A stretch of DNA of 22,388 nucleotides from Bdellovibrionales bacterium (GTDB lineage: Bacteria; Bdellovibrionota; JAFGOL01). The notes under the pieces are model-generated. The model worked only from the letters and a program-made list of their open reading frames with translations, was not told where the DNA came from and did not search any database. Both the position numbers and the translations under genes were made by a program. Shown in pieces: positions 1-6,861 of the stretch (positions within the stretch are counted from its first letter, which is position 1; the number at the start of each line of letters is the position of its first letter). Location of the stretch: NCBI GenBank assembly GCA_022710165.1, contig JAKLHL010000004.1, positions 1 through 22,388 of the forward strand, in the 5' to 3' direction.

Positions 1-1238
1 AATATCACTGTAGGCTGTACAAAATAACCTTTGGAGTCATCACAGTCCCCTCCACAAACCACCTCTGCATCTGTAGATTGCTTTGCGAACTCAATATATG
101 ACTTTATAGAGTTAAAAGAGCTCTTGTCTATTACAGCACCCATAAAATTATTTGGGTCACTTATATCGCCAACCTTTATCTTGGCTATCTCTGAACAGAG
201 GATCCCTTTAAGTTCAAGCCACATTGATCTTGGTATGTAAGCCCTGCTGGCGGCAGAACATTTTTGTCCCTGATATTCGAAAGCGCCTCTTATGAGCGCG
301 GCAGCTACTTCATTAACGTCTGCATCCTTGTGTGCAAAGACAAAGTCCTTTCCGCCTGTTTCACCGACTATCCTTGGATAATATTTGTACTTCCCGATAT
401 TCTCCCCGATGCTCTTCCACATTGATTTAAAAACTGAGGTAGAGCCTGTAAAGTGTACTCCTGCGAACTCGTTGTGAGAGAACACGGCATCACCTATATC
501 TGATCCCTTTCCAGGCAGGAAGTTTATGACTCCCTTTGGAAGTCCTGCTTCCTCGAGTATCTTCATTATGTAGTATCCGCTTAGTACGGAAGTGCTGGCT
601 GGTTTCCAAACTACGACGTTACCCATTAGGGCTGGTGCCGTAGGGAGATTGCCTACTATTGAAGTGAAATTGAACGGTGTTACTGCTAGAACAAAACCTT
701 CGAGAGCTCTGTGTTCTAGCCTGTTCCATGTTCCGTTGCTGCTTTGAGGCTGTTCGCTGTATATGTCCTTCATAAAGTAAGAATTGAAACGCCAGAAGTC
801 TATAAGTTCACACGCAGAATCTATCTCTGCCTGATGCATGGTCTTTGACTGACCTAACATAGTTGCCGCGTTCAGAGTCATCCTGTATGGGCCTGCAAGA
901 AGTTCAGCCGCCTTTAGAAAGATGCCCGCCCTGTCTATCCAGTTCATCTTTGACCAGGTCTTTCTTGCTTCAAGAGCAGCATCTATTGCTAGTTCAGCCT
1001 CTTTTTTGCCTGCTTTATGATAAACGCCAAGGACCTTAGAATGATTATGGGGACATCTTATCTCTTCGGTCACGCCGGTCCTTATCTCTTTCCCTCTGAT
1101 CATCAAGGGTATATCTACTGATATTGATAATTGTCTTTTTATCTCTTCGCTGATGGCTTTCCTTTCAGTGCTGTTCTTTGTATAAGCTAGAACAGGCTCG
1201 TTAATAGGAATAGGGAGTTTTGGTATTGCATTGTTCAT
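1..1238 (-). CDS. pruA: 1-pyrroline-5-carboxylate dehydrogenase-type aldehyde dehydrogenase (3' end outside window)
   Basis: NAD(P)-dependent aldehyde dehydrogenase, most like the L-glutamate gamma-semialdehyde (P5C) dehydrogenases of proline catabolism, which make glutamate in the cytosol. The first 412 residues are visible; the family is usually about 540 residues, so roughly the last quarter lies outside. Visible signatures are a PFNF segment, the NAD-binding WKPAS stretch, the HFTGS turn, the general-base glutamate in GETGGK (E293) and the catalytic cysteine in GQKCSAASR (C327). The start ATG at 1238 follows a strong AGGAGG. It is divergent from the sigma-54 activator-like gene at 1407. 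The family call is firm; P5C as substrate rests on overall resemblance and could be checked from the missing C-terminus and any adjacent proline dehydrogenase. Confidence 0.85.
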   Translation of the reverse strand, partial: MNNAIPKLPIPINEPVLAYTKNSTERKAISEEIKRQLSISVDIPLMIRGKEIRTGVTEEIRCPHNHSKVLGVYHKAGKKEAELAIDAALEARKTWSKMNWIDRAGIFLKAAELLAGPYRMTLNAATMLGQSKTMHQAEIDSACELIDFWRFNSYFMKDIYSEQPQSSNGTWNRLEHRALEGFVLAVTPFNFTSIVGNLPTAPALMGNVVVWKPASTSVLSGYYIMKILEEAGLPKGVINFLPGKGSDIGDAVFSHNEFAGVHFTGSTSVFKSMWKSIGENIGKYKYYPRIVGETGGKDFVFAHKDADVNEVAAALIRGAFEYQGQKCSAASRAYIPRSMWLELKGILCSEIAKIKVGDISDPNNFMGAVIDKSSFNSIKSYIEFAKQSTDAEVVCGGDCDDSKGYFVQPTVI

Positions 1239-1275
1239 ACTAGGCCTCCTTGATCAAAAAGTACCGTTATTGACG

Positions 1276-1303
1276 AAAATACTACATCTTATGTCCAAAT
1301 CAA
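1276..1303 (-). promoter_or_regulatory. possible sigma-70 promoter of the aldehyde dehydrogenase gene
   Basis: On the minus strand TTGATT is followed after 16 bases by TATTTT, upstream of the AGGAGG and ATG of the dehydrogenase. Both boxes are imperfect, so this is only a candidate. No sigma-54 -24/-12 pair was seen on this strand. Confidence 0.3.
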
Positions 1304-1308
1304 GCCTT

Positions 1309-1319
1309 CTTGTTACAAG
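1309..1319. promoter_or_regulatory. short perfect palindrome, possible operator or activator site
   Basis: CTTGT-T-ACAAG is a perfect 11-base inverted repeat about 40 bases upstream of the sigma-54 -24 element. A second short palindrome, TTGATCAA, lies at 1250-1257 next to the dehydrogenase ribosome-binding site. Either could bind a dimeric regulator, but palindromes this short also occur by chance. Confidence 0.25.
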
Positions 1320-1356
1320 TTTCGAAAAAGAAAGCCCGCTGTTAAAGGATCTTGGC

Positions 1357-1372
1357 TGGCACAGAACTTGCT
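1357..1372 (+). promoter_or_regulatory. sigma-54 (-24/-12) promoter
   Basis: TGGCAC-AGAAC-TTGCT matches the sigma-54 consensus TGGCAC-N5-TTGCW at every defined position, with the -24 GG at 1358-1359 and the -12 GC at 1370-1371. Transcription would start near 1383, about 24 bases before the ATG at 1407 and just before its GGAGGTG ribosome-binding site. RpoN itself is encoded at 15596-17011. Confidence 0.88.
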
Positions 1373-1406
1373 CTATAGGTTTGAGCACAGGATATGGAGG
1401 TGCACT

Positions 1407-2624
1407 ATGAAAATTCCGCCTTTTGTGGACATCTGGTCGCTTAATAGAAGAAAACGCTTCTATATATTTAAGGACCAAAAACTTCTTTTCAAAGATGATA
1501 CGGTCGTAAGCCTTGAGCTTGATAAAAAGGCTGAAGGTCCATGCCTTGATATCGTTAGCGACAGAGGAGGTTTTGTTATTAGCACAAAGGACCCTGTGAA
1601 GTGCCCCATAATACTCGCTGGTTCAAGAAAACAGAACTTGAATATAGAAACCCCTCTGTTCTTTAGTTTTATGGGATATGAGCTTTTTATTGATAACATC
1701 GACGGAGAACATGATTTTTGGTTCAGCGGGTATTTGCGGGAGGGTATCAGGGACTATATGTTGTGTTCAAGGCAGGCTTCGACCGTTTTCATAATCGGTG
1801 ATACGGGGACCGGCAAGGAACTGCTAGCAAGGAACCTTCACTATAACAGTCAAAGACGTCACAGCCCTTTCGTCGCTGTAAACTGTGCCTCACTTAGTGC
1901 TAACACGGCAGAACGTGAACTTTTTGGTAACAAAAGAGGGGCTTTTACATCATGCACTAACCCAAGCCGGGGTATCTTCATGAATGCAAGTTCGGGCACT
2001 ATCTTTCTGGACAACATAGAGGACCTGCCCATGAACGTTCAGCCGATGCTTCTAAGGGCGCTGGAGCTCCATGAGGTAAAAGCTTCGGGTTCTGACACTT
2101 CCAGCAAACACAAGGCGAGGGTGATGGTCTCGTCGTCTTTGTCCCCTAAAGACCTTCTTTATGGCGGGCTAATAAGAAAAGACCTATATTACAGGATAGA
2201 GGAATCCTGTGTTTACCTTCCTGAGCTTAGAGAGATGAAGGACGAGATAAAAGGCTTTTTAAGTTTTTACATGGGTAAAGATCACACTGCAGAGGAAGGG
2301 GTGGAAGAATTGCTGTCGTCATATGACTGGCCCGGGAATTTAAGGGAATTCAGGAATGTTGTGGAAAGATCTAAAATAATGGCAGTCAGGGACGGGGTAT
2401 TAAGGATGTCCCACTTTGACCTTAAGGGTCGGACCTTGTCAAAAGCCGAAAGGATAAAGAACCCTTATCTTATTTATCCTTTTGAGAACGAGGAGCGGGA
2501 TTTTATCCTTGAATCTTTGATGAGGAATGAGTGGAACATAGTCGATACAGCAAGGGATTTGAACCTTTGCAGAAGTACACTAATGGCTAAAATAGAATAT
2601 TACAAACTAAAGGAACAGCACTGA
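1407..2624 (+). CDS. sigma-54 activator-like protein with degenerate GAFTGA loop and Walker B
   Basis: A 405-residue protein with the layout of a bacterial enhancer-binding protein. Residues 1-100 are an unassigned, probably beta-rich region (possibly FHA-like). The AAA+ domain covers about 105-330, and a Fis-type helix-turn-helix lies near 365-400. Walker A is intact (GDTGTGKE, 131-138), WPGNLREF is present (308-315), and arginines at 257 and 263 match the arginine-finger area. However, the sigma-54 contact loop reads GAFTSC (178-183) instead of GAFTGA, and the Walker B catalytic Glu is Asn (N203 in FLDN). The start at 1407 has GGAGGTG upstream; an in-frame TTG at 1368 lies inside the -12 element and is rejected. 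It may bind DNA and ATP without activating sigma-54 normally. Its stop abuts that of the convergent gene. Confidence 0.82.
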   Translation: MKIPPFVDIWSLNRRKRFYIFKDQKLLFKDDTVVSLELDKKAEGPCLDIVSDRGGFVISTKDPVKCPIILAGSRKQNLNIETPLFFSFMGYELFIDNIDGEHDFWFSGYLREGIRDYMLCSRQASTVFIIGDTGTGKELLARNLHYNSQRRHSPFVAVNCASLSANTAERELFGNKRGAFTSCTNPSRGIFMNASSGTIFLDNIEDLPMNVQPMLLRALELHEVKASGSDTSSKHKARVMVSSSLSPKDLLYGGLIRKDLYYRIEESCVYLPELREMKDEIKGFLSFYMGKDHTAEEGVEELLSSYDWPGNLREFRNVVERSKIMAVRDGVLRMSHFDLKGRTLSKAERIKNPYLIYPFENEERDFILESLMRNEWNIVDTARDLNLCRSTLMAKIEYYKLKEQH

Positions 2625-4199
2625 TCACACTCTTGCTGTTTTCCTCTTATCAAGTCCATAACGTTCGACCTTTGATATCAGGCTGGCCCTGCTTATACCA
2701 AGTTCTTTTGCAAGCTTTGATTTGTTCCATCCGTTTGACTTCAACCCTTCGGATATGAGGTCCCTTTCCAAAGCTTCTATTGCATCTTTCAATGTGCCTA
2801 CATATTTTGTTGGGGTCTTTTGAGTACCGCCGCTGGTGCTCATTACAGGTTGTGCTTGTGATATCCTGGATGAAAGCAGCGACTCTTCCATTGTAGGGTC
2901 ATCACCCGCCAGTACTATCATTCTCTCTATTTCGTTCTCAAGCTCCCTTATGTTGCCCGGCCAGTTGTATTCCATTAACTTTGCCAGTATGCCTTTTGAT
3001 ATTTTCTTTTTTGGGAGCCCTGTTTCTTTGTGGTTCTTATCGATAAAGAATTCAGCCAGGATAGGGATATCCTCTTTCCTGTCCCTCAATGGAGGAACGG
3101 TTATGTTTATTACGTTGATCCTGTAGTAGAGATCTTCCCTGAACTCTCCTTTAGCTATCATCTCTTTGATGTTCCTGTTGGTGGCTGCAATTATCCTTAC
3201 GTCGACCTTTTTAGGCTCTGTAGCGCCGACAGGTGTGAATGTCCCTTCTTGGAGCACCCTTAATATCTTTACCTGCATAGACAAGGACATGTCCCCTATC
3301 TCGTCCAGGAAGAAAGTACCGCCGTTAGCTATCTCAAAAAGGCCTTTCTTGTCTTTGACAGCTCCGGTGAACGATCCTTTCACGTGACCGAAGAGCTCTG
3401 ATTCCAAAAGGTTCTCGTTGAAAGCGGAACAGTTCTGAACGACGAATATCCTGTCCTTTCTTGGTGAATTGTAGTGAATAGCTTTTGCAATGAGCTCTTT
3501 TCCTGTTCCATTCTCTCCCTGTACAAGCACGGTGCTCGCACTATGTTTTATCTTGTCCAAGAGATTATAAAGATCTTGCATTACAGAGCTCTTGCCTATC
3601 ATGTTGTCGTAGCGGTAACGTGTGCCGAGCTCTTTGTTGAGTTGAGAGATCTTGTTCTCTCTCATGGTTATTTCTTCGTGAAGTGTCTCGATCTCGCTTC
3701 CGATGAGTTCAACAAGCTCGCTAAAGTGGCCAAGCTGTTCTTTGGCTATTGATTGACAGTCAGATAAAGCTCCCTCGATGTCCTTGCTTGTGTAACCAAG
3801 GTCTCTCATGGTCTTGTAAAGTTTTTCTTTGTCCTTGTCGTTTACGTCGTTGGTAAAGAAAGCTGTAGCCAGGACCGCACCAGCGAAAGTATCATCCAGG
3901 TATATAGGAACTATTAATATTGGGAGTCCGGTCTCTTCCCACTTCTTGAAAGTGTTCTTGTTTATCTTTCCTCCGGCTGTCGTCTTTCTGCAAAATTCCT
4001 CGATTATATCCAGGCCCCTAGGGCTTTTTATTATCATGTTAAAAAGCTTGTTCTTGAATACGGGAGGTTTCTCTCTGTCGATGTTCTTTACATGCCCTTT
4101 GTCATCAGTGAAGATAACTTCAGCATTCCACCAAGAGCTGACTATTAGCTTAAGCCTTTTTACTACCCTTAGATTTTCAAAATCATCCCAATTGAGCAT
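2625..4199 (-). CDS. sigma-54-dependent Fis-family transcriptional activator
   Basis: A 524-residue activator that would remodel sigma-54 RNA polymerase by ATP hydrolysis. Residues 1-150 form a sensor region that looks GAF- or PocR-like but is not firmly assigned. A predicted coiled-coil linker spans about 155-195. The AAA+ domain (about 197-430) has every key motif intact: Walker A GENGTGKE (228-235), the sigma-54 loop GSFTGA (275-280), Walker B FLDE (297-300), arginines R354 and R360, and WPGNIREL (413-420). A Fis-type helix-turn-helix is at 483-513. A GGGGGAG ribosome-binding site precedes the ATG, and the gene has its own sigma-70 promoter at 4242-4270. There is no response-regulator receiver domain, so control is probably by a bound ligand or partner. 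The target is unknown; the nearby sigma-54 promoter at 1357 is an obvious candidate. Confidence 0.9.
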   Translation of the reverse strand: MLNWDDFENLRVVKRLKLIVSSWWNAEVIFTDDKGHVKNIDREKPPVFKNKLFNMIIKSPRGLDIIEEFCRKTTAGGKINKNTFKKWEETGLPILIVPIYLDDTFAGAVLATAFFTNDVNDKDKEKLYKTMRDLGYTSKDIEGALSDCQSIAKEQLGHFSELVELIGSEIETLHEEITMRENKISQLNKELGTRYRYDNMIGKSSVMQDLYNLLDKIKHSASTVLVQGENGTGKELIAKAIHYNSPRKDRIFVVQNCSAFNENLLESELFGHVKGSFTGAVKDKKGLFEIANGGTFFLDEIGDMSLSMQVKILRVLQEGTFTPVGATEPKKVDVRIIAATNRNIKEMIAKGEFREDLYYRINVINITVPPLRDRKEDIPILAEFFIDKNHKETGLPKKKISKGILAKLMEYNWPGNIRELENEIERMIVLAGDDPTMEESLLSSRISQAQPVMSTSGGTQKTPTKYVGTLKDAIEALERDLISEGLKSNGWNKSKLAKELGISRASLISKVERYGLDKRKTARV

Positions 4200-4241
4200 T
4201 TTGGACTCCCCCTGTTCATTTAATTTACAGTGGCAGTATTA

Positions 4242-4270
4242 ATTTTAAACAGTGTCCAAAAATTTGTCAA
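4242..4270 (-). promoter_or_regulatory. sigma-70 promoter of the sigma-54 activator gene
   Basis: On the minus strand TTGACA (4270-4265) is followed after exactly 17 bases by TAAAAT (4247-4242), leaving a leader of about 35 bases before the ATG at 4199. It separates this gene from the deacetylase gene upstream on the same strand. Confidence 0.75.
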
Positions 4271-4302
4271 AGGAATGTCTAAAGAATATACAAATTAAGG
4301 GA

Positions 4303-4977
4303 TTATAGCCTTAGGAAGATCTCGGCATATTCCATCTTGTTCTTGGAGTTTATATCTTTGAAAACAGCATTATAGCGGTTCTTGGCTATTATTCCCTCAT
4401 CAAATGGGGTGATGGAACATTGACTCTTGTGACAGCTTACAGCAGAGAGCTTTTGTTTGTAGTATTTTGATATGTCAACGAACACAGTATTGCCAACAAC
4501 AGGGATGGGGTCCCATGTTTCGTAGGCGTAGATCTCTGGGTCCTTTATGTGTTCCCTGATTGAATCAAGGCTTAATGAGGCAACAGCGCTGTGTGTGGCG
4601 TGTCTGTCTTCAGGATAAGGGATGTATATCTCTGCGAACTTCTTGTTGTGTATTATCTTGGAAAGCTCACCAGTATAAAGTTCGGGCTTTTCAAAAAGGT
4701 CCTTGCTGTCCATCCCCAAAAACAGCTGTTTTACTGTTTTAACATCGTCGACCAGCGGTAATATGCTTTGTTCAGCCTCTTTTTTCCTTAATTCTATCAT
4801 CTCTTCTTTTGAAAGGTCCTTGTACTCAACGGATTTTGAGCTTCCACCGCCATTGGTTACGTAAACGATGGTGAACTTATATCCTTCTTTGGACTTTACT
4901 GCGATGGTGCCGCCCATGCCTATTACATCGTCATCGGGGTGTGGGGCTATTATCAAGATCCTTTTATCGTCAGTCAT
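4303..4977 (-). CDS. PIG-L/LmbE-family de-N-acetylase
   Basis: A 224-residue metal-dependent hydrolase of the PIG-L/LmbE family, which removes acetyl groups from N-acetylglucosamine-type substrates (examples are BshB, MshB and LPS or glycan deacetylases). The zinc-binding motif reads PHPDDD at residues 12-17 (usual form AHPDDE), with a matching D-x-H-x-x-H at 124-129, and the family GGT/TNG strands are present. There is no signal peptide, so it is cytosolic. The substrate cannot be read from the sequence and no bacillithiol or mycothiol genes are nearby. No Shine-Dalgarno sequence precedes the ATG, but a strong promoter places the transcription start on the start codon. It is divergent from thrS. 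Confidence 0.87.
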   Translation of the reverse strand: MTDDKRILIIAPHPDDDVIGMGGTIAVKSKEGYKFTIVYVTNGGGSSKSVEYKDLSKEEMIELRKKEAEQSILPLVDDVKTVKQLFLGMDSKDLFEKPELYTGELSKIIHNKKFAEIYIPYPEDRHATHSAVASLSLDSIREHIKDPEIYAYETWDPIPVVGNTVFVDISKYYKQKLSAVSCHKSQCSITPFDEGIIAKNRYNAVFKDINSKNKMEYAEIFLRL

Positions 4978-4983
4978 AAGTAA

Positions 4984-5012
4984 ATTAAACCCGTATAAAC
5001 CCTTTATGTCAA
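4984..5012 (-). promoter_or_regulatory. sigma-70 promoter giving a predicted leaderless mRNA
   Basis: On the minus strand TTGACA (5012-5007), a 17-base spacer and TTTAAT (4989-4984, five of six consensus bases) end seven bases before the A of the deacetylase ATG at 4977. The expected +1 therefore falls on the start codon, which agrees with the absence of a ribosome-binding site. Confidence 0.65.
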
Positions 5013-5021
5013 TTGCCGGGC

Positions 5022-5054
5022 CCTGAGCCTTGCTACTTTTTAAGACTCAGGCTC
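5022..5054. repeat. imperfect inverted repeat between two divergent promoters
   Basis: The arms CCTGAGCCT (5022-5030) and CTCAGGCTC (5046-5054) can pair as CCTGAG/CTCAGG or as GAGCCT/AGGCTC. They lie between the minus-strand promoter of the deacetylase gene and the plus-strand promoter of thrS. This could be an operator for both; it has no terminator-like T-run in a useful position. Confidence 0.4.
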
Positions 5055-5061
5055 TAAATCC

Positions 5062-5089
5062 TTGACAGGCAACGGTATTGGACTATTAT
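5062..5089 (+). promoter_or_regulatory. sigma-70 promoter of thrS
   Basis: TTGACA (5062-5067), a 16-base spacer and TATTAT (5084-5089) predict a start near 5096 and a leader of about 20 bases carrying AAGGAG before the ATG. The leader is too short for a T-box or an ThrRS-type operator structure. Confidence 0.75.
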
Positions 5090-5115
5090 GGGCTCACGTA
5101 AAAAAGGAGCTTTAG

Positions 5116-6861
5116 ATGGACATAGATGTAGTAAGACATTCGCTTTCTCACGTGCTGGCGACAGCTGTTCTTGAGCTTAAGCCGGATACAAAACTTGGTA
5201 TAGGTCCTGCGATAGACACAGGACTATATTATGATTTTAAGTTCACTACCGAACCTACGGAAGCCGAGCTTAAAGAAATAGAGAAAAAGATGAAGAAGCT
5301 CATAGGCAGAAAGGTGCCTTTTGAGCAGTATGATATGGGCGTAGATGAAGCCATCGCTTATTATAAGAAAGAGGGCAACGAGTTCAAAGTAGAACTTATA
5401 GAAGACTTAAAGAAGGAAGGGAATAAAACAGTAAGTTTTTATAAGATGGGCAACTTTATAGACCTTTGCAGGGGGCCTCACGTAAGCAACACCAGCGAGA
5501 TAAATGCTGATACCTTTAAAGTGGATAAGATGGCTGGAGCATACTGGAGGGGTGATGAAAAGAACCCGATGCTCACCAGGATCTACGTTCTTGCTTTCGG
5601 CACCAAAGAGGAGCTTGCAGATTTTATTCACAGACGTGAAGAGGCTTTAAAACGTGACCACAGAAAACTTGGTCAAGAGCTGGAACTTTTCTCTGTCGCT
5701 GAAGAGATAGGCCCTGGCCTTATCCTTTGGCACCCAAAAGGCGCAAGGATAAAGAACATAATAGAGACTTACTGGAAAGAAGAGCACTACAAGAACGGAT
5801 ATGAACTGGTCTGCACACCTCATATAGGGCGTTCTCAGCTTTGGGAAACCTCGGGACATCTTGGTTTTTACTCAGAGAACATGTACGCGCCTATGGATAT
5901 CGACGACATGAACTATTATGTGAAACCCATGAACTGTCCGTTCCACATAATGATATATAAGACAAAAAAACATTCTTACAGGGACCTTCCTCTTAGGTGG
6001 GCAGAGCTTGGCACCGTCTATAGATATGAAAAGTCTGGAGTGCTGCATGGCCTTTTAAGGGTAAGAGGATTTACTCAGGACGATGCACATATAATCTGTA
6101 CACAGGAACAGATCAACGACGAGATAATAGAGACACTAAGGTTCTCTTTGAGCATGTGGAAGACACTTGGCTTCACTGATATAAAGGCCTACGTCGCCAC
6201 TAAACCAAAAGAAAGTGTTGGAGAAAAAGAGAACTGGGACAAGGCTATAGAAGCCATACAAAAGGCCATAAAAAAAGAAGGTCTGGCATTTGAGATGGAC
6301 GAGGGCGGAGGTGCCTTTTACGGTCCAAAGATAGACCTTAAGGTAAAGGATGCCATAGGAAGAGAATGGCAGATGACAACCATACAGTTCGACTTTAACC
6401 TCTCTGAGCGTTTTGACATGACGTATACAGACAGCGATGGAACAGAGAAGAGGCCATACATGATACATAGGGCGCTTCTGGGTTCCATAGAAAGGTTCTT
6501 TGGTGTGCTTGTTGAGCACTACGCCGGTGCTTTCCCAACCTGGCTTGCTCCGGTACAGGTAAAACTGGTGTCTGTAGCAGACAGACATGCTCCTTATGTA
6601 GAGGAACTAGCCAAAAAACTAAGGCCGATGGGTATAAGGGTTGAGCTCGATACAAGAAGTGAGTCCGTCGGTAAAAAGATAAGGGACGGAAGGATGGAAA
6701 GGGTCCCATACCTTATAGTTGCTGGAGATGAAGAGGTCCAGAACAACACTGTCACAGTAAGGAACAGAGAAACACAACAGCAGACCTCGATGAGCGTTAA
6801 CGATTTTACAAGTAAACTTATAGAGGAAAATAACTCCAAGAGCCTGAAACTATCAATTTAG
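5116..6861 (+). CDS. thrS: threonyl-tRNA synthetase lacking the N-terminal TGS domain
   Basis: Charges tRNA-Thr with threonine in the cytosol. At 581 residues it is about 60 shorter than E. coli ThrRS, and every key residue is offset by 60, so only the N-terminal TGS domain is missing. The editing domain is complete (H8, H12, C118, H122 in HSLSH and CRGPH). The class II catalytic core has the zinc ligands C274, H325 and H451, the motif 2 arginine near R303 and motif 3 around 452-464. The anticodon-binding domain follows from about 480. A stop codon (TAG) directly precedes the ATG in frame, so no TGS region is hidden upstream. AAGGAG lies six bases before the ATG. The last 9 bases overlap the convergent anti-sigma gene. 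Confidence 0.97.
   Translation: MDIDVVRHSLSHVLATAVLELKPDTKLGIGPAIDTGLYYDFKFTTEPTEAELKEIEKKMKKLIGRKVPFEQYDMGVDEAIAYYKKEGNEFKVELIEDLKKEGNKTVSFYKMGNFIDLCRGPHVSNTSEINADTFKVDKMAGAYWRGDEKNPMLTRIYVLAFGTKEELADFIHRREEALKRDHRKLGQELELFSVAEEIGPGLILWHPKGARIKNIIETYWKEEHYKNGYELVCTPHIGRSQLWETSGHLGFYSENMYAPMDIDDMNYYVKPMNCPFHIMIYKTKKHSYRDLPLRWAELGTVYRYEKSGVLHGLLRVRGFTQDDAHIICTQEQINDEIIETLRFSLSMWKTLGFTDIKAYVATKPKESVGEKENWDKAIEAIQKAIKKEGLAFEMDEGGGAFYGPKIDLKVKDAIGREWQMTTIQFDFNLSERFDMTYTDSDGTEKRPYMIHRALLGSIERFFGVLVEHYAGAFPTWLAPVQVKLVSVADRHAPYVEELAKKLRPMGIRVELDTRSESVGKKIRDGRMERVPYLIVAGDEEVQNNTVTVRNRETQQQTSMSVNDFTSKLIEENNSKSLKLSI

Noticed and set aside
31..240. Plus-strand open frame inside the dehydrogenase gene
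   Set aside because: It is antisense to a well-supported aldehyde dehydrogenase reading frame and has no ribosome-binding site or recognisable product.
1368..1406. In-frame upstream TTG start for the sigma-54 activator-like gene
   Set aside because: It lies in the -12 element of the sigma-54 promoter, before the predicted transcription start, while the ATG at 1407 has GGAGGTG.
2621..2630. Terminator between the convergent activator genes
   Set aside because: The stop codons abut with no room for a stem-loop, and no T-rich stem is visible within the adjacent coding ends.
5022..5054. Intrinsic terminator at the inverted repeat
   Set aside because: There is no T-run after the stem on either strand, and both flanking genes are transcribed away from it.
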